Source of the DNA: Domibacillus tundrae
GTDB taxonomy: Bacteria; Bacillota; Bacilli; Bacillales; Domibacillaceae
Assembly: GCF_000970675.1 (NCBI RefSeq)
Contig: NZ_LAJA01000035.1
Span: 1 to 44,765 of the forward strand
DNA length: 44,765 nt
Direction of reading: 5' to 3'
The translations under genes were made by a program, and so were the position numbers. The notes under the pieces were generated by a model that searched no databases, was not told where the DNA came from, and saw nothing but the letters and a program-made list of their open reading frames with translations. Positions 1-11,416 of the stretch are shown here, piece after piece. Positions within the stretch are counted from its first letter, which is position 1, and every line of letters starts with the position of its first letter.

Positions 1-20
1 TTCAGTTTTCAATGTTCAAT
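1..20 (-). promoter_or_regulatory. boxA-like rRNA leader element (start of a second rRNA operon)
   Basis: On the minus strand the window ends in ATTGAACATTGAAAACTGAA. This resembles the boxA antitermination leader that precedes 16S rRNA in Bacillus. It lies about 20 nt downstream of a good tandem promoter. The 16S gene itself would start outside the window, so its presence is inferred. Confidence 0.6.
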
Positions 21-40
21 GTGTCATTTGCGACTTTAAT

Positions 41-69
41 ATCTTAACATTTCCTTCAAGTGATGTCAA
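41..69 (-). promoter_or_regulatory. sigma-A promoter, rRNA operon P2 type
   Basis: Minus strand: -35 TTGACA (64-69), 17-bp spacer, -10 TAAGAT (41-46), followed by an ATTAAAGTCGC initiation region typical of Bacillus rrn P2 promoters. It follows lysS, where B. subtilis also carries rRNA operons. It reads toward the boxA-like leader at the window edge. Confidence 0.75.
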
Positions 70-126
70 TCACTTTTTTGAGATGTTTTTCAACTTCGTT
101 GTTCTATGTTACTGACAACGAATATA

Positions 127-155
127 AATATACCATCGCGTTTCTTTAGACGCAA
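127..155 (-). promoter_or_regulatory. possible upstream rRNA promoter P1
   Basis: Minus strand: TTGCGT (150-155), 17-bp spacer, TATATT (127-132), 86 bp upstream of the P2-type promoter. Tandem P1/P2 spacing of this size is usual for Bacillus rrn operons. The -35 is imperfect, so this is a weaker call than P2. Confidence 0.45.
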
Positions 156-183
156 GCGTTTTTTTAATTTTTTTTAAAAAATA

Positions 184-213
184 AAACCTCTGGTGTTTCC
201 ACCAAAGGTTTGT
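184..213 (-). terminator. lysS terminator
   Basis: Minus strand: a 12-bp stem (AAACCTTTGGTG paired with CACCAGAGGTTT, one G-U pair), a GAAA loop, then an A/T-rich tail with T runs directly after the lysS stop codon. It separates lysS from the rRNA promoters. Confidence 0.8.
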
Positions 214-216
214 TTA

Positions 217-2714
<2,498 letters not shown>

Positions 2715-2734
2715 ATATAATCACCTTTCTATTT

Positions 2735-3247
2735 TCACAAGCGGTAAAAGGCGTCCGCTGTTTTCCAAAGCTTAACGCCTTCTTTCCCTTCCACATTTTG
2801 TACATATTGTTCCAGTGGCAAACCTGCGTCAGGAAGTTCGATTGCTGCATCTATTTCTGCCAGCGGGATAAGCACAAAAGCACGCTCATTCATGCGCGGG
2901 TGAGGAATAATAAGACTATCTGATTTAATATTGTCGTGATTATACAGTAAAATGTCAAGGTCTATTGTGCGCGGACCCCATCGGATGACCCGCTTTCGAC
3001 CAAGCTCGTTTTCAATTTCCATGCAGAGGGAGAGCAGTTCATGCGGTTCGAGTGTTGTTTCTGCTTTTATAACGATATTAAAGAAAGGCGGCTGATCGGT
3101 GAAGCCAACGGGATCTGTTTCATAAATGGAGGAAACCGCCGAAACATGGAGTTCTTTTTGAGCGTCCAGGAGACTGACCGCTTCTTTTAAATACGCTTCT
3201 CGGTCACCAATATTCGTGCCGAGTGATAAATAGGCGATGTTGTTCAT
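2735..3247 (-). CDS. folK: 6-hydroxymethyl-7,8-dihydropterin pyrophosphokinase (HPPK)
   Basis: Transfers pyrophosphate from ATP to 6-hydroxymethyl-dihydropterin, one step before dihydropteroate synthase in folate synthesis. The 170-residue product has the expected N-terminus (SLGTNIGDRE) and the HPPK signature GPRTIDLDILLY with its Mg-binding aspartates. Its ATG overlaps the folB stop by 4 nt, which indicates translational coupling. It is the last of three adjacent folate genes (folP-folB-folK). Confidence 0.97.
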   Translation of the reverse strand: MNNIAYLSLGTNIGDREAYLKEAVSLLDAQKELHVSAVSSIYETDPVGFTDQPPFFNIVIKAETTLEPHELLSLCMEIENELGRKRVIRWGPRTIDLDILLYNHDNIKSDSLIIPHPRMNERAFVLIPLAEIDAAIELPDAGLPLEQYVQNVEGKEGVKLWKTADAFYRL

Positions 3248-3609
3248 TCTCCGCGTTCCCTCGTAATTTCAATGGCGACAAAATCATAATGCCCAGGGAT
3301 TGGGGGGTCAGGCTTTATAATTTTAACAGTGCAGGATTGAACAGATAAGAAACTTCCTAAAATACTTGCAGATATTTTTTCAGCCAATGTTTCTATAAGC
3401 TTTACCGGCTCTCCTTCCATCACGTTTTTGCACGCATTATAAATGTCCGCATAGTTGACCGAGTAGTCAAGTTTATCTGTTTCACCCGCTTTTTTTAACG
3501 AAACGTTTAATGTAACATCCGCTCTGAACCGTTGTCCCAGTTTGTTTTCTTCCGGAAATACACCGTGATAGCCCCAAAACTCCATACCCGTTACATAAAT
3601 TTTATCCAC
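3244..3609 (-). CDS. folB: Dihydroneopterin aldolase
   Basis: Cleaves 7,8-dihydroneopterin to 6-hydroxymethyl-dihydropterin and glycolaldehyde. The 121-residue product has the typical start (DKIYVTGMEFWGYHG) and the conserved Tyr/His/Gly and Glu residues (YHGVFPEE), plus VKIIKPDPPIPGHYDFVAIEI near the end. It starts with GTG at 3609, preceded by AAAGGAG. The start lies inside the end of folP (8-nt overlap) and the stop overlaps folK by 4 nt, so the three genes are tightly coupled. Confidence 0.96.
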   Translation of the reverse strand: MDKIYVTGMEFWGYHGVFPEENKLGQRFRADVTLNVSLKKAGETDKLDYSVNYADIYNACKNVMEGEPVKLIETLAEKISASILGSFLSVQSCTVKIIKPDPPIPGHYDFVAIEITRERGE

Positions 3610-4423
3610 GCTTTTGCTCCTTTCCCATTAAGGCATCCATCATTTTCATCATTCTCGCGATCGGCTTCACGTCATGTACGCGCATAATGCAGCAGCCTTT
3701 TTGCGCTCCGAAGCAGCATGTGGCACCCGTCCCTTCCATTCGTTCGTCCACTGGCACATTCAGCACGTAATCAATCATCCTTTTTCGTGATGTGCCAAGC
3801 AGAACGGGATAGCCTAAAGCAATAACGCGATCTAAATTTTGCATCATTTCAATATTTTGATCCATTGTTTTAGCAAAACCGATACCGGGATCTATTATAA
3901 TTTGATCATCCGCTACGCCTGCCTTTTTTGCGATCGTAATGCTTTCGTATAAATCATTTAAAGAGTCTCTCATAAAATTCGTGTAATTTATTTTTTCCCG
4001 GTTGTGCATTAAAATAATCGGCACTTGTTTTTCTGCGGCCACCGCGGCGATCTCCGGCTCTTTTTTCGCTCCCCAAATATCATTAATAATCGAAGCCCCT
4101 GCTTCTACCGCTTTTTCCGCTGTCCGTGCTTTAAATGTATCAATTGAAATTGGTACTTCTACAGCAGCTGCCACTGCTTCGATAACCGGAACAGTCCGGC
4201 TTATTTCTTCCCGGGCTGAAATCGGTGTGTAGCCGGGGCGTGTTGATTCTCCGCCGATATCAATAATGTGCGCGCCCTCAGCTGCCATTTGAACTGCATG
4301 CCGGACCGCCGCTTCGGTCTCATCGTAGCGTCCACCGTCCGAAAACGAGTCAGGCGTCGTGTTTAAGATGCCCATAATGTGTGTTCTATCTTGAAAATCA
4401 AGTATGTAATTTCTTGCTTTCAT
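3602..4423 (-). CDS. folP: Dihydropteroate synthase
   Basis: Condenses hydroxymethyl-dihydropterin pyrophosphate with p-aminobenzoate; it is the sulfonamide target. The 273-residue TIM barrel shows both signatures: GILNTTPDSFSDGGRY near the N-terminus and DIGGESTRPGYTPIS around residue 57. DPGIGFAKT and LLGTSRKRMI complete the substrate site. The ATG is preceded by AAAGGAG at 10 nt. In B. subtilis pabB-pabA-pabC lie directly upstream of this gene. Here a cysK terminator lies only about 40 nt upstream, and I saw no clear promoter in the gap, so read-through from cysK is possible. Confidence 0.97.
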   Translation of the reverse strand: MKARNYILDFQDRTHIMGILNTTPDSFSDGGRYDETEAAVRHAVQMAAEGAHIIDIGGESTRPGYTPISAREEISRTVPVIEAVAAAVEVPISIDTFKARTAEKAVEAGASIINDIWGAKKEPEIAAVAAEKQVPIILMHNREKINYTNFMRDSLNDLYESITIAKKAGVADDQIIIDPGIGFAKTMDQNIEMMQNLDRVIALGYPVLLGTSRKRMIDYVLNVPVDERMEGTGATCCFGAQKGCCIMRVHDVKPIARMMKMMDALMGKEQKRG

Positions 4424-4454
4424 TCCTTACCAACGCTCCTTTTCCCTCTTATTT

Positions 4455-4495
4455 TAACATGAAAAAAAGCCAGGCTGCTTTAGACAGTCTGGCTT
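4455..4495 (-). terminator. cysK terminator
   Basis: Minus strand: AAGCCAG pairs with CTGGCTT around an inner CTG/CAG pairing, and a run of seven T follows. It lies between cysK and folP. Confidence 0.75.
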
Positions 4496-4504
4496 GAGGT
4501 CGAA

Positions 4505-5425
4505 TTAATCAAATTGATAAAGCGGTGTGCTCAAGTAACGTTCGCCGTTTGAAGGAAGAATCGCCAATACTTTTTTGCCTTTGCCAAGCTTTTCAGCCAC
4601 TTGAATGGCAGCAGCAATTGCAGCACCAGATGAGATACCGCCAAGAATACCTTCTTCACGCGCAACGCGGCGGGCTGTTTCGAACGCTGTGTCATTATCA
4701 ATTTGAATGACTTCATCATAAATTTTTGTATCAAGAATGGCTGGAACAAATCCTGCACCAATCCCTTGAATTTTATGTGGTCCTGGCTTGCCGCCTGAAA
4801 GAACCGGTGAATCTTTCGGCTCAATCGCAAAAATTTGCGCGTTTGGCCATTTTTCTTTAATGACTTGTCCAGCTCCTGTAATCGTACCGCCTGTACCGAT
4901 CCCAGATACAAACGCATCAAGCTGGTCGAACTGCTCTACGATTTCTTTCCCCGTTGTTAAACGGTGAATTTCAGGGTTTGCTTCGTTTTCAAATTGCTGT
5001 GGCAGGAAATAGCCGTTTGCCTCCGCTAATTCTTTCGCTTTGCGGATGGCGCCGCCCATTCCTTCTGGTCCTGGTGTAAGAACAAGTTCTGCACCGTATG
5101 CGCGAAGCAGATTACGGCGCTCCATGCTCATCGTTTCAGGCATAACAAGAATCGCTTTATAGCCTTTTGCCGCTGCGATCATCGCAAGACCAATTCCTGT
5201 GTTGCCGCTTGTCGGCTCAATTAATGTGCCGCCCGGCTGTAAATTGCCGTTTTTCTCTGCCGCTTCAATCATAGCAAGAGCGATCCGGTCTTTTACACTG
5301 CTGCCCGGGTTCATGTATTCAAGCTTTACATAAACATCTGCACTGTTTTCACTTACAACGTTGTTTAATTTCACAACTGGTGTTTGGCCGACTAAATCGG
5401 CTACTGAATTCGCTATACGTACCAT
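4505..5425 (-). CDS. cysK: Cysteine synthase A (O-acetylserine thiol-lyase)
   Basis: PLP enzyme that makes cysteine from O-acetylserine and sulfide. The 306-residue product is family length. PLP attaches at the lysine of [11 protein letters not shown] (near residue 45). The [10 protein letters not shown] loop binds substrate and [12 protein letters not shown] binds the PLP phosphate. It stands between its own promoter and a terminator. In B. subtilis yacD lies between hslO and cysK, and no gene is present there in this window. Confidence 0.97.
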   Translation of the reverse strand: MVRIANSVADLVGQTPVVKLNNVVSENSADVYVKLEYMNPGSSVKDRIALAMIEAAEKNGNLQPGGTLIEPTSGNTGIGLAMIAAAKGYKAILVMPETMSMERRNLLRAYGAELVLTPGPEGMGGAIRKAKELAEANGYFLPQQFENEANPEIHRLTTGKEIVEQFDQLDAFVSGIGTGGTITGAGQVIKEKWPNAQIFAIEPKDSPVLSGGKPGPHKIQGIGAGFVPAILDTKIYDEVIQIDNDTAFETARRVAREEGILGGISSGAAIAAAIQVAEKLGKGKKVLAILPSNGERYLSTPLYQFD

Positions 5426-5475
5426 TAATTTGTTACCTCCATTTTAAATGCCGAGTATTTTCATTGGTTATATAG

Positions 5476-5504
5476 AATTTACCAGCTTTTGATTGAAAAG
5501 TCAA
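5476..5504 (-). promoter_or_regulatory. likely sigma-A promoter of cysK
   Basis: Minus strand: TTGACT (5499-5504), 17-bp spacer, TAAATT (5476-5481), about 50 nt upstream of the cysK ATG. I did not recognise a convincing CymR operator. Confidence 0.5.
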
Positions 5505-5537
5505 TTACTTTGATATAATTTCGGGAATAGCATACAA

Positions 5538-5568
5538 AAAACCTGCCAAAATAGACAGGTTTTTTTAA
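5538..5568 (-). terminator. hslO terminator
   Basis: Minus strand: AACCTGTC pairs with GGCAGGTT (one G-U pair) and T runs follow, immediately after the hslO stop. The flanking A and T runs would let it work in both directions. Confidence 0.8.
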
Positions 5569-5569
5569 A

Positions 5570-6445
5570 TTATACCTCTTGTTTTAATTGTTCAAGTTCT
5601 TCTTTCGAAAAGTGAAATATTTCATTGCAGAAATGGCATTGCGTTTCTGCGCCACCGTCCTCATCAATCATTTCTTGAATTTCTTGACGGCCCAGGCTGA
5701 TCATCGCATTGCCGAACCGCTCTTTAGAGCATGTACATTCAAATTGAACTGGCATTGTTTCTAAAAATTTGACGTTTTCTTCACCAAGAATGTAGTTTAA
5801 AAGCTGCTCTGGCGTCAAACCGCGTTCAATGAGCTTTGAGACCGGCTCCATCGTTGTGATGCGTTCTTCTAAAATGGCAATCGTCGCATCATCTGTATTT
5901 GGCATAAGCTGAATAATAAACCCGCCAGCCGCTAAAATGGTGTTGTCTGGATTTACAAGCACGCCAACTCCCACAGAGGATGGAACTTGCTCGGAAACGG
6001 CGAAATAATACGTAAAGTCTTCTCCAAGCTCTCCAGAGACGATCGGCGTCTGGCCGCTGAAATTTTCGCGAAGGCCCAGGTCTTTAACGACTGTCAGCAT
6101 GCCCTCTGTCCCAACAGCCCGGCGGACGTCCAGTTTTCCTTGCTCATTTAAATCGAAATGCGTTTGCGGACGTGTAATGTAGCCGCGCACATTTCCATTG
6201 GCGTCGCTATCGACAAGAATTCGTCCCGCTTCGCCCCCGCCTTCAATTTTCAAGGTGATTTTTTCATTTCCTTTCATCATCGCACCCATCATGACACCCG
6301 CTGTCATTGCACGTCCAAGTGCTGCGGATGCCGTCGGCCACGAGCCGTGCCTTCTTTGCGCTTCACCAATTGTTTCCGTTGTGTCTATTGCGTATGCACG
6401 CACCTGGCCATTAAAAGCCAATGCTTTCACTAAATAATCGCTCAC
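5570..6445 (-). CDS. hslO: Redox-regulated chaperone Hsp33
   Basis: Cytoplasmic holdase that becomes active when oxidative stress releases its zinc. The 291-residue product has the full N-terminal fold and a C-terminal zinc switch of four cysteines: C237-x-C239 and C270-x-x-C273. That spacing is diagnostic of the family. It starts with GTG, preceded by AGGAAGAGG. It lies 15 nt downstream of coaX, as in B. subtilis yacB-yacC, so the pair is probably cotranscribed. Confidence 0.96.
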   Translation of the reverse strand: MSDYLVKALAFNGQVRAYAIDTTETIGEAQRRHGSWPTASAALGRAMTAGVMMGAMMKGNEKITLKIEGGGEAGRILVDSDANGNVRGYITRPQTHFDLNEQGKLDVRRAVGTEGMLTVVKDLGLRENFSGQTPIVSGELGEDFTYYFAVSEQVPSSVGVGVLVNPDNTILAAGGFIIQLMPNTDDATIAILEERITTMEPVSKLIERGLTPEQLLNYILGEENVKFLETMPVQFECTCSKERFGNAMISLGRQEIQEMIDEDGGAETQCHFCNEIFHFSKEELEQLKQEV

Positions 6446-6460
6446 AATCCTCTTCCTTTC

Positions 6461-7234
6461 TCATACATTTCGTTTATAAATTAACAAGAGTCCTTTTAAC
6501 GTTAAATCCGAATCGACAATATCAATCATGCTGCATTCTTTGGCAATCAAGCCGGCCAGCCCGCCTGTAGCGATAACCGTAGGATTAGTATTATTTTCTT
6601 TTTTTATCCGGCTGACGATGCCTTCTACCTGTCCGACATACCCATATAAAATCCCCGCTTGCATCGCTGAAACTGTATTTTTTCCGACCACCGCTTCCGG
6701 CCTTGTAATTTCAATGCGCGGCAGCTTCGACGCACGTGTATAAAGTGCTTCAGTGGAAATACCGATTCCCGGCGCGATTAACCCACCCATGTAATGGCTG
6801 CTTTCATCAATATAGCAGTAGGTTGTCGCTGTACCGAAATCGACGATGATCAGCGGCGTACCATATTCATGAATACCCGCAACTGCATTTACAATACGGT
6901 CTGCTCCGACTTCACGCGGATTTTCATATTTAATGTTTAACCCGGTTTTCACACCGGGACCGACGACAAGCGGCTTTACGTGAAAGTACTTTTCACACAT
7001 ACGCTCCAGTGCCGCCATAATTGGCGGAACGACAGAGGAAATAATGACCCCTTCGATTTGTTCGAACTGCAGGCCGTCATGCTGAAACAAGCTCTTGATC
7101 ATCATTCCGTATTCATCTTCGGTTTTATTTCGGTTCGTTTCAATGCGCCAGTGATGATTCAACGTGTCCCCTTCGTATACACCGAGCACAGTATTGGTAT
7201 TCCCTACATCCAGTACAAAAATCACCTTCACCAC
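6461..7234 (-). CDS. coaX: Type III pantothenate kinase
   Basis: First step of coenzyme A synthesis (pantothenate to 4'-phosphopantothenate). The 257-residue product has the ASKHA-fold motifs DVGNTNT (phosphate 1), [10 protein letters not shown] and [10 protein letters not shown], which mark the type III enzyme rather than CoaA. The start is uncertain: three GTG codons (7234, 7231, 7225) precede the conserved core and none has an ideal ribosome binding site. It follows ftsH after a terminator and is probably cotranscribed with hslO. Confidence 0.95.
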   Translation of the reverse strand: MVKVIFVLDVGNTNTVLGVYEGDTLNHHWRIETNRNKTEDEYGMMIKSLFQHDGLQFEQIEGVIISSVVPPIMAALERMCEKYFHVKPLVVGPGVKTGLNIKYENPREVGADRIVNAVAGIHEYGTPLIIVDFGTATTYCYIDESSHYMGGLIAPGIGISTEALYTRASKLPRIEITRPEAVVGKNTVSAMQAGILYGYVGQVEGIVSRIKKENNTNPTVIATGGLAGLIAKECSMIDIVDSDLTLKGLLLIYKRNV

Positions 7235-7282
7235 ACCTGTCCGTCTAATTTTCGAGTTTTATCATAACATACCCTCCTAAAA

Positions 7283-7326
7283 AAGAAGAGAAAAGACGCC
7301 CGAAAAGAGTTCTTTTCGGACGCCTT
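7283..7326 (-). terminator. ftsH terminator
   Basis: Minus strand: GCGTCCGAAAAG pairs with CTTTTCGGGCG in a 12-bp-class stem, then a T-rich tract directly after the ftsH stop. Confidence 0.8.
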
Positions 7327-7331
7327 CTTTG

Positions 7332-9341
7332 TTACACTTTTGGCCCGCCGCTATCCGGTGGGTTTTGGAGATCGTCGCGCACTTGGGATCCATCAGCAGC
7401 ATCAGCCGGCAAGTTTGTCGTTTCTGTCGCTGGTGTTCCTTCTGTCTCCGCTGTTTCTCCGGTTTGTTCCGCATTGTCTTTCACAAGCTCGCCATCTGTG
7501 TCGCTGTAGTTACGCTCAGGCAGTGTACCATGATCAGATAAATGCTTAATTTGTGCTGCATCAAGCGTTTCAATATCAAGGAGCGTGTTTGCAATGAGTT
7601 CAAGCTTATCGCGATTCTCCGTTAAAATTTGTTTTGCTCTCGCATAGCACTCTTTAATAATCGTCTGGATTTCCGTATCAATTTCATAGGCAATCCGGTC
7701 AGAATAATTTTGTTCGCTATTAAAGTCGCGGCCTAAGAATACTTGCCCTTGCGACTGTCCAAATTGAAGCGGCCCGAGCTTGTCGCTCATTCCGAATTCC
7801 GTGACCATGCGGCGGGCAATGCCTGTCGCACGCTGGAAGTCATTGTGAGCGCCAGTTGATACCTCACCAAAGATAATGTCTTCTGCTACACGGCCGCCGA
7901 GGAGGCCGGTGATTTTATCAAGAAGCTCTGGCTTTGTCATGAAATAACGGTCTTCTCTCGGCAGCATAACGGCATAACCGCCAGCCTGACCGCGCGGAAC
8001 GATCGTTACTTTATGAACGATATCTGCATCATCAAGCACAAGCCCGATGACCGTGTGGCCCGCTTCATGGAATGCAACAATTTTCCGTTCTTTCTTGGAA
8101 ATGACGCGGCTCTTTTTCGCAGGCCCTGCAATAACACGGTCTGTCGCTTCATCGACGTCTGTCATGTCAATTTTCTTTTTATCAGTACGAGCAGCAACGA
8201 GCGCGGCTTCGTTCAATAAGTTTTCTAAATCTGCACCGGAAAATCCAGGTGTCCGCTGCGCGATTGCTTTTAAATCAACGGATTCGTGGAGCGGTTTGTT
8301 TCTTGCATGAACACGAAGGACTTCTTCACGACCCTTTACATCCGGACGATCAACCGTAATTTGACGGTCAAAACGGCCCGGGCGAAGAAGGGCTGGATCT
8401 AGAATGTCCGCGCGGTTTGTTGCGGCAATCATAATGATGCCTTCGTTCGCACTGAAACCATCCATCTCAACAAGCAATTGGTTCAGGGTTTGCTCTCGTT
8501 CATCATGACCGCCGCCAAGTCCTGCACCACGCTGACGTCCAACTGCATCAATTTCATCGATAAAAATGATACAAGGCGAGTTCTTCTTTGCATTTTCGAA
8601 CAAGTCCCGTACACGGGATGCACCGACACCGACGAACATTTCAACGAAGTCAGAACCACTGATCGAGAAGAAAGGCACGCCTGCTTCACCGGCAACAGCT
8701 TTTGCAAGCAATGTTTTACCAGTACCTGGAGGCCCTACAAGCAGAACCCCTTTTGGAATGCGGGCGCCAAGCTCCGTGAATTTGCGCGGGTCTTTTAAAA
8801 ACTCAACGACCTCGACAAGTTCTTGTTTTTCTTCATCTGCTCCGGCTACATCGTTAAACCGGACTTTTTTCTTTTCATCGTTGTAAAGACGCGCTTTACT
8901 TTTACCGAAGTTCATCACACGGCCGCCACCGCCGCCTTGTGCCTGGTTCAGTAAGAAGAAGAAGAAAATAAAGATAATGAGGAATGGGATAATCGTTGTG
9001 AAAAACTGAACCCACCCGCTTGTTTCTTTGGCTGGAAGAACTTCCGCCGTCGTGCCTTGAGATGCCTCATTAATTTGGTTCAGCATCGTATCGTTGCCTG
9101 TTACGTAAGCAACAAACACTTCACTTTCCTCTGCACCTTTTAATTGGCCGCGTATTTCATAAACACCGCGTTCAGGCTGAATCGTGAATTTTTCAACGTC
9201 ATCCTGTTCAAGCGATGTCAGGAATTCATTGTATGTGACGTTATTCGTCGGTGCGTTATTGTTGTTGAAATAACTGACAACACCAATAATCACAAGAAAA
9301 ACTAGTAAATAAAATATAGTGTATCGAAAAATTCTGTTCAT
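7332..9341 (-). CDS. ftsH: ATP-dependent zinc metalloprotease FtsH
   Basis: Membrane-anchored AAA+ protease that degrades membrane and regulatory proteins and supports sporulation and stress survival. In the 669-residue product, transmembrane segments lie at about 7-24 and 111-132 and flank an extracytoplasmic domain. Walker A (GPPGTGKT) is at 203-210 and Walker B (IIFIDEID) at 258-265. The second region of homology includes RPGRFDR. The zinc site HEAGH is at 425-429. The acidic, proline/threonine-rich tail is typical of Bacillus. The ATG follows a strong GGGAGGAGG site. It is a single-gene unit with its own promoter and terminator. Confidence 0.98.
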   Translation of the reverse strand: MNRIFRYTIFYLLVFLVIIGVVSYFNNNNAPTNNVTYNEFLTSLEQDDVEKFTIQPERGVYEIRGQLKGAEESEVFVAYVTGNDTMLNQINEASQGTTAEVLPAKETSGWVQFFTTIIPFLIIFIFFFFLLNQAQGGGGGRVMNFGKSKARLYNDEKKKVRFNDVAGADEEKQELVEVVEFLKDPRKFTELGARIPKGVLLVGPPGTGKTLLAKAVAGEAGVPFFSISGSDFVEMFVGVGASRVRDLFENAKKNSPCIIFIDEIDAVGRQRGAGLGGGHDEREQTLNQLLVEMDGFSANEGIIMIAATNRADILDPALLRPGRFDRQITVDRPDVKGREEVLRVHARNKPLHESVDLKAIAQRTPGFSGADLENLLNEAALVAARTDKKKIDMTDVDEATDRVIAGPAKKSRVISKKERKIVAFHEAGHTVIGLVLDDADIVHKVTIVPRGQAGGYAVMLPREDRYFMTKPELLDKITGLLGGRVAEDIIFGEVSTGAHNDFQRATGIARRMVTEFGMSDKLGPLQFGQSQGQVFLGRDFNSEQNYSDRIAYEIDTEIQTIIKECYARAKQILTENRDKLELIANTLLDIETLDAAQIKHLSDHGTLPERNYSDTDGELVKDNAEQTGETAETEGTPATETTNLPADAADGSQVRDDLQNPPDSGGPKV

Positions 9342-9374
9342 TCCTTACCTCCTCCCGAGAAAAACTGACTATAT

Positions 9375-9415
9375 GCAATGTTATCATACAAAAAGTTGGT
9401 GTTACAACTATTTGA
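9375..9415 (-). promoter_or_regulatory. likely ftsH promoter
   Basis: Minus strand: a TTGTAA element followed 17 bp later by ATAACA, within an AT-rich leader about 70 nt upstream of ftsH. The exact -10 is ambiguous because TATGAT overlaps it. Confidence 0.4.
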
Positions 9416-9445
9416 ACCTTCTTTTAGCCTATTCATTCTGAACGT

Positions 9446-10000
9446 TTATTCCTCTTCGGCCGCTGTGTAAATAGCTGGTTTTAAAACACCGATATATGGA
9501 AGATTCCGGTAGCGTTCTGCGTAATCAAGACCGTACCCAACAACAAATGCGTCCGGAACCGTAAAACCAATTGTGTCTGCTTTAATTTTCGCTTTTCGTC
9601 CAGTAGGTTTGTCTAGAAGGGTGACAATTTTCACAGACTTTGCTTTTCGGTAATGAAAAAGCTCTGCCAGATAGCTTAATGTCAATCCACTGTCGATAAT
9701 GTCTTCAATGATTAATACATCACGACCTTCCACAGACGTGTTCAAATCTTTCACGATCTTTACTTCTCCAGATGAAACGGTCGATGCGCCATAGCTCGAA
9801 ACGTCCATAAAGTCTATTTCAAGATGGGTATCCACACGTTTTACCAAATCAGACATAAAAGGCATTGCACCTTTTAGTACACAGACGAAAAGAGGAAAAC
9901 GATCTTTGTACTCTTCTGTTAATTGAGCTCCAAGCTCTTTCACTTTCACCTGTATTGCCTCTTCCGAAATCAATACTTCTTCGATATCGTTACGTAACAA
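9446..10000 (-). CDS. hpt: Hypoxanthine phosphoribosyltransferase
   Basis: Purine salvage: converts hypoxanthine or guanine plus PRPP to IMP or GMP. The PRPP-binding loop is [33 protein letters not shown] is the usual C-terminal purine site. I place the start at TTG 10000, giving 184 residues, preceded by GGGAGG at 8 nt. The result aligns residue for residue with the short Bacillus N-terminus. An ATG at 10027 overlaps the tilS stop by 4 nt and would add nine residues, but its only Shine-Dalgarno candidate directly abuts it. The order tilS-hpt-ftsH is conserved in Firmicutes. Confidence 0.95.
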   Translation of the reverse strand: MLRNDIEEVLISEEAIQVKVKELGAQLTEEYKDRFPLFVCVLKGAMPFMSDLVKRVDTHLEIDFMDVSSYGASTVSSGEVKIVKDLNTSVEGRDVLIIEDIIDSGLTLSYLAELFHYRKAKSVKIVTLLDKPTGRKAKIKADTIGFTVPDAFVVGYGLDYAERYRNLPYIGVLKPAIYTAAEEE

Positions 10001-10023
10001 TAGATTTTCCTCCCAAAATTGGT

Positions 10024-11385
10024 TCATTCCTTTTCATAAATCAACAGCAGCGGCCCGTCCCCTTCGTGAATCGACTTGCGGATTCCCGGTATCCACAGGA
10101 TCGTGCCGTTCGCATCCGTTACAACTGGAATGTGGCCTCGGTATGCAAGTGGAACTTTTTCATCAATCAAAAGCCGCGCAAGCTTTTTAGAACCATTCAT
10201 TCCTTTCAGCTGAATCCGATCCCCATCCTGCCGCATCCGGATACAAATCGGAATTGGCGTATCAGGATTCAAACGAAAACAATCTGCTCCGTCCGGACAT
10301 CCGCTGTTGTTTGTCAGCGTAAATGTGCCAACGCCCCGCCGGTACAGCCGATCTTCCACAAACAGAAGATTGGGGTCACAGTCCGGTTCATCATCCGTTT
10401 CGTAGGCAAAGACGCACTGCTCGTTTATTTTGCGTACAGAAAGACATGATGGAAGGTTTAATCTCCCTGATGGGGCGGTTGTTTGAAGCAGTTGTAAAAT
10501 GTGTTGAATATGTAGAAAAGAAAACGCTGTTTTTCCATGATAAAGATAGTTTAATATTAGATGAATCGCCCTTTTTTGTAAAGGCAGAGGCACCTCCTGA
10601 AACGGCTTGATTTGCAGTGACACGGATTCTTGTTTCCAGATTGTCATATTCTTTATTTGTTCCTCCGCCATCGCGCGCAGCAAACACTCATCTTCCTGAC
10701 GTCCTTCCGCAAAATGCTGAATATGAAAAGAGGCTTTTGGATTTTCCTTTTTTAAAAATGCCAGCACCTGATGCCGGAACCGATTTCTCGTATATGTGTC
10801 TTTTTTATTGCTTGGATCTTCACGATAGGCGATCGAGTTTTCGATTGTATAAGCCCCAATATCCTCTTTCGTAACCGCTAAAAATGGACGAATAAGCTGG
10901 CCCCCGGCAAACGAACGAATCGCTGGCATGCCTGTCTGTGTATGCCCGCCCCGCGTCAGCTGCATCAAGACCGTTTCCACCTGGTCATCGGCATGGTGAG
11001 CCATTGCCAGCTTATTAGCGCCGAGCTCGTCCATTCCTTGTTCAAAAAGAGCGTACCGCACATGCCGGGCTGCTTTTTGAATACCAATTCGTGACACATC
11101 CGCTTCATGCTGAGCATCTGCTCTCCTGCCAAAAAAAGAAATATCTCTTTCCCGGCAAAACGATTCAACAAAACGCAAATCTTCATACGATTCACAGCCT
11201 CGAAGCATATGATCCACATGAATAGCACTGACGGAAATACCAAGCCTCGTTCGCTGTTTGTGCAGCAAAGAAAGAAGTGCCATCGAGTCAATCCCCCCTG
11301 AGACCGCGACGGCCACATGATCCCCCCATTCAACCATTCTTTTTTTTTCCATAAACTGCTTTACGTTTTCTTCAAAAAAATGCAC
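10024..11385 (-). CDS. tilS: tRNA(Ile)-lysidine synthase
   Basis: Modifies C34 of the CAU-anticodon tRNA-Ile to lysidine, so that it reads AUA and accepts Ile; essential in B. subtilis. The PP-loop ATP-pyrophosphatase motif SGGIDS sits near residue 30. HVDHMLRG and [13 protein letters not shown] follow. The TilS C-terminal domain contains [19 protein letters not shown]. The GTG at 11385 gives 453 residues. An ATG at 11352 is the alternative, and further upstream extension would run into yabT. It ends 4 nt into the longer hpt reading frame. A 31-nt gap separates it from yabT. Confidence 0.95.
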   Translation of the reverse strand: MHFFEENVKQFMEKKRMVEWGDHVAVAVSGGIDSMALLSLLHKQRTRLGISVSAIHVDHMLRGCESYEDLRFVESFCRERDISFFGRRADAQHEADVSRIGIQKAARHVRYALFEQGMDELGANKLAMAHHADDQVETVLMQLTRGGHTQTGMPAIRSFAGGQLIRPFLAVTKEDIGAYTIENSIAYREDPSNKKDTYTRNRFRHQVLAFLKKENPKASFHIQHFAEGRQEDECLLRAMAEEQIKNMTIWKQESVSLQIKPFQEVPLPLQKRAIHLILNYLYHGKTAFSFLHIQHILQLLQTTAPSGRLNLPSCLSVRKINEQCVFAYETDDEPDCDPNLLFVEDRLYRRGVGTFTLTNNSGCPDGADCFRLNPDTPIPICIRMRQDGDRIQLKGMNGSKKLARLLIDEKVPLAYRGHIPVVTDANGTILWIPGIRKSIHEGDGPLLLIYEKE

Positions 11386-11416
11386 AGCCCCTGCGCCGCC
11401 TCTCTGCTTTTTCTTT

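Noticed and set aside
4531-4920. 129-residue minus-strand frame inside cysK
   Set aside because: Alternative frame of a fully conserved enzyme gene; no independent support.
9865-10449. 194-residue plus-strand frame antisense to hpt and tilS
   Set aside because: Runs opposite to two well-conserved genes, has no ribosome binding site or recognisable domain; a shadow frame.
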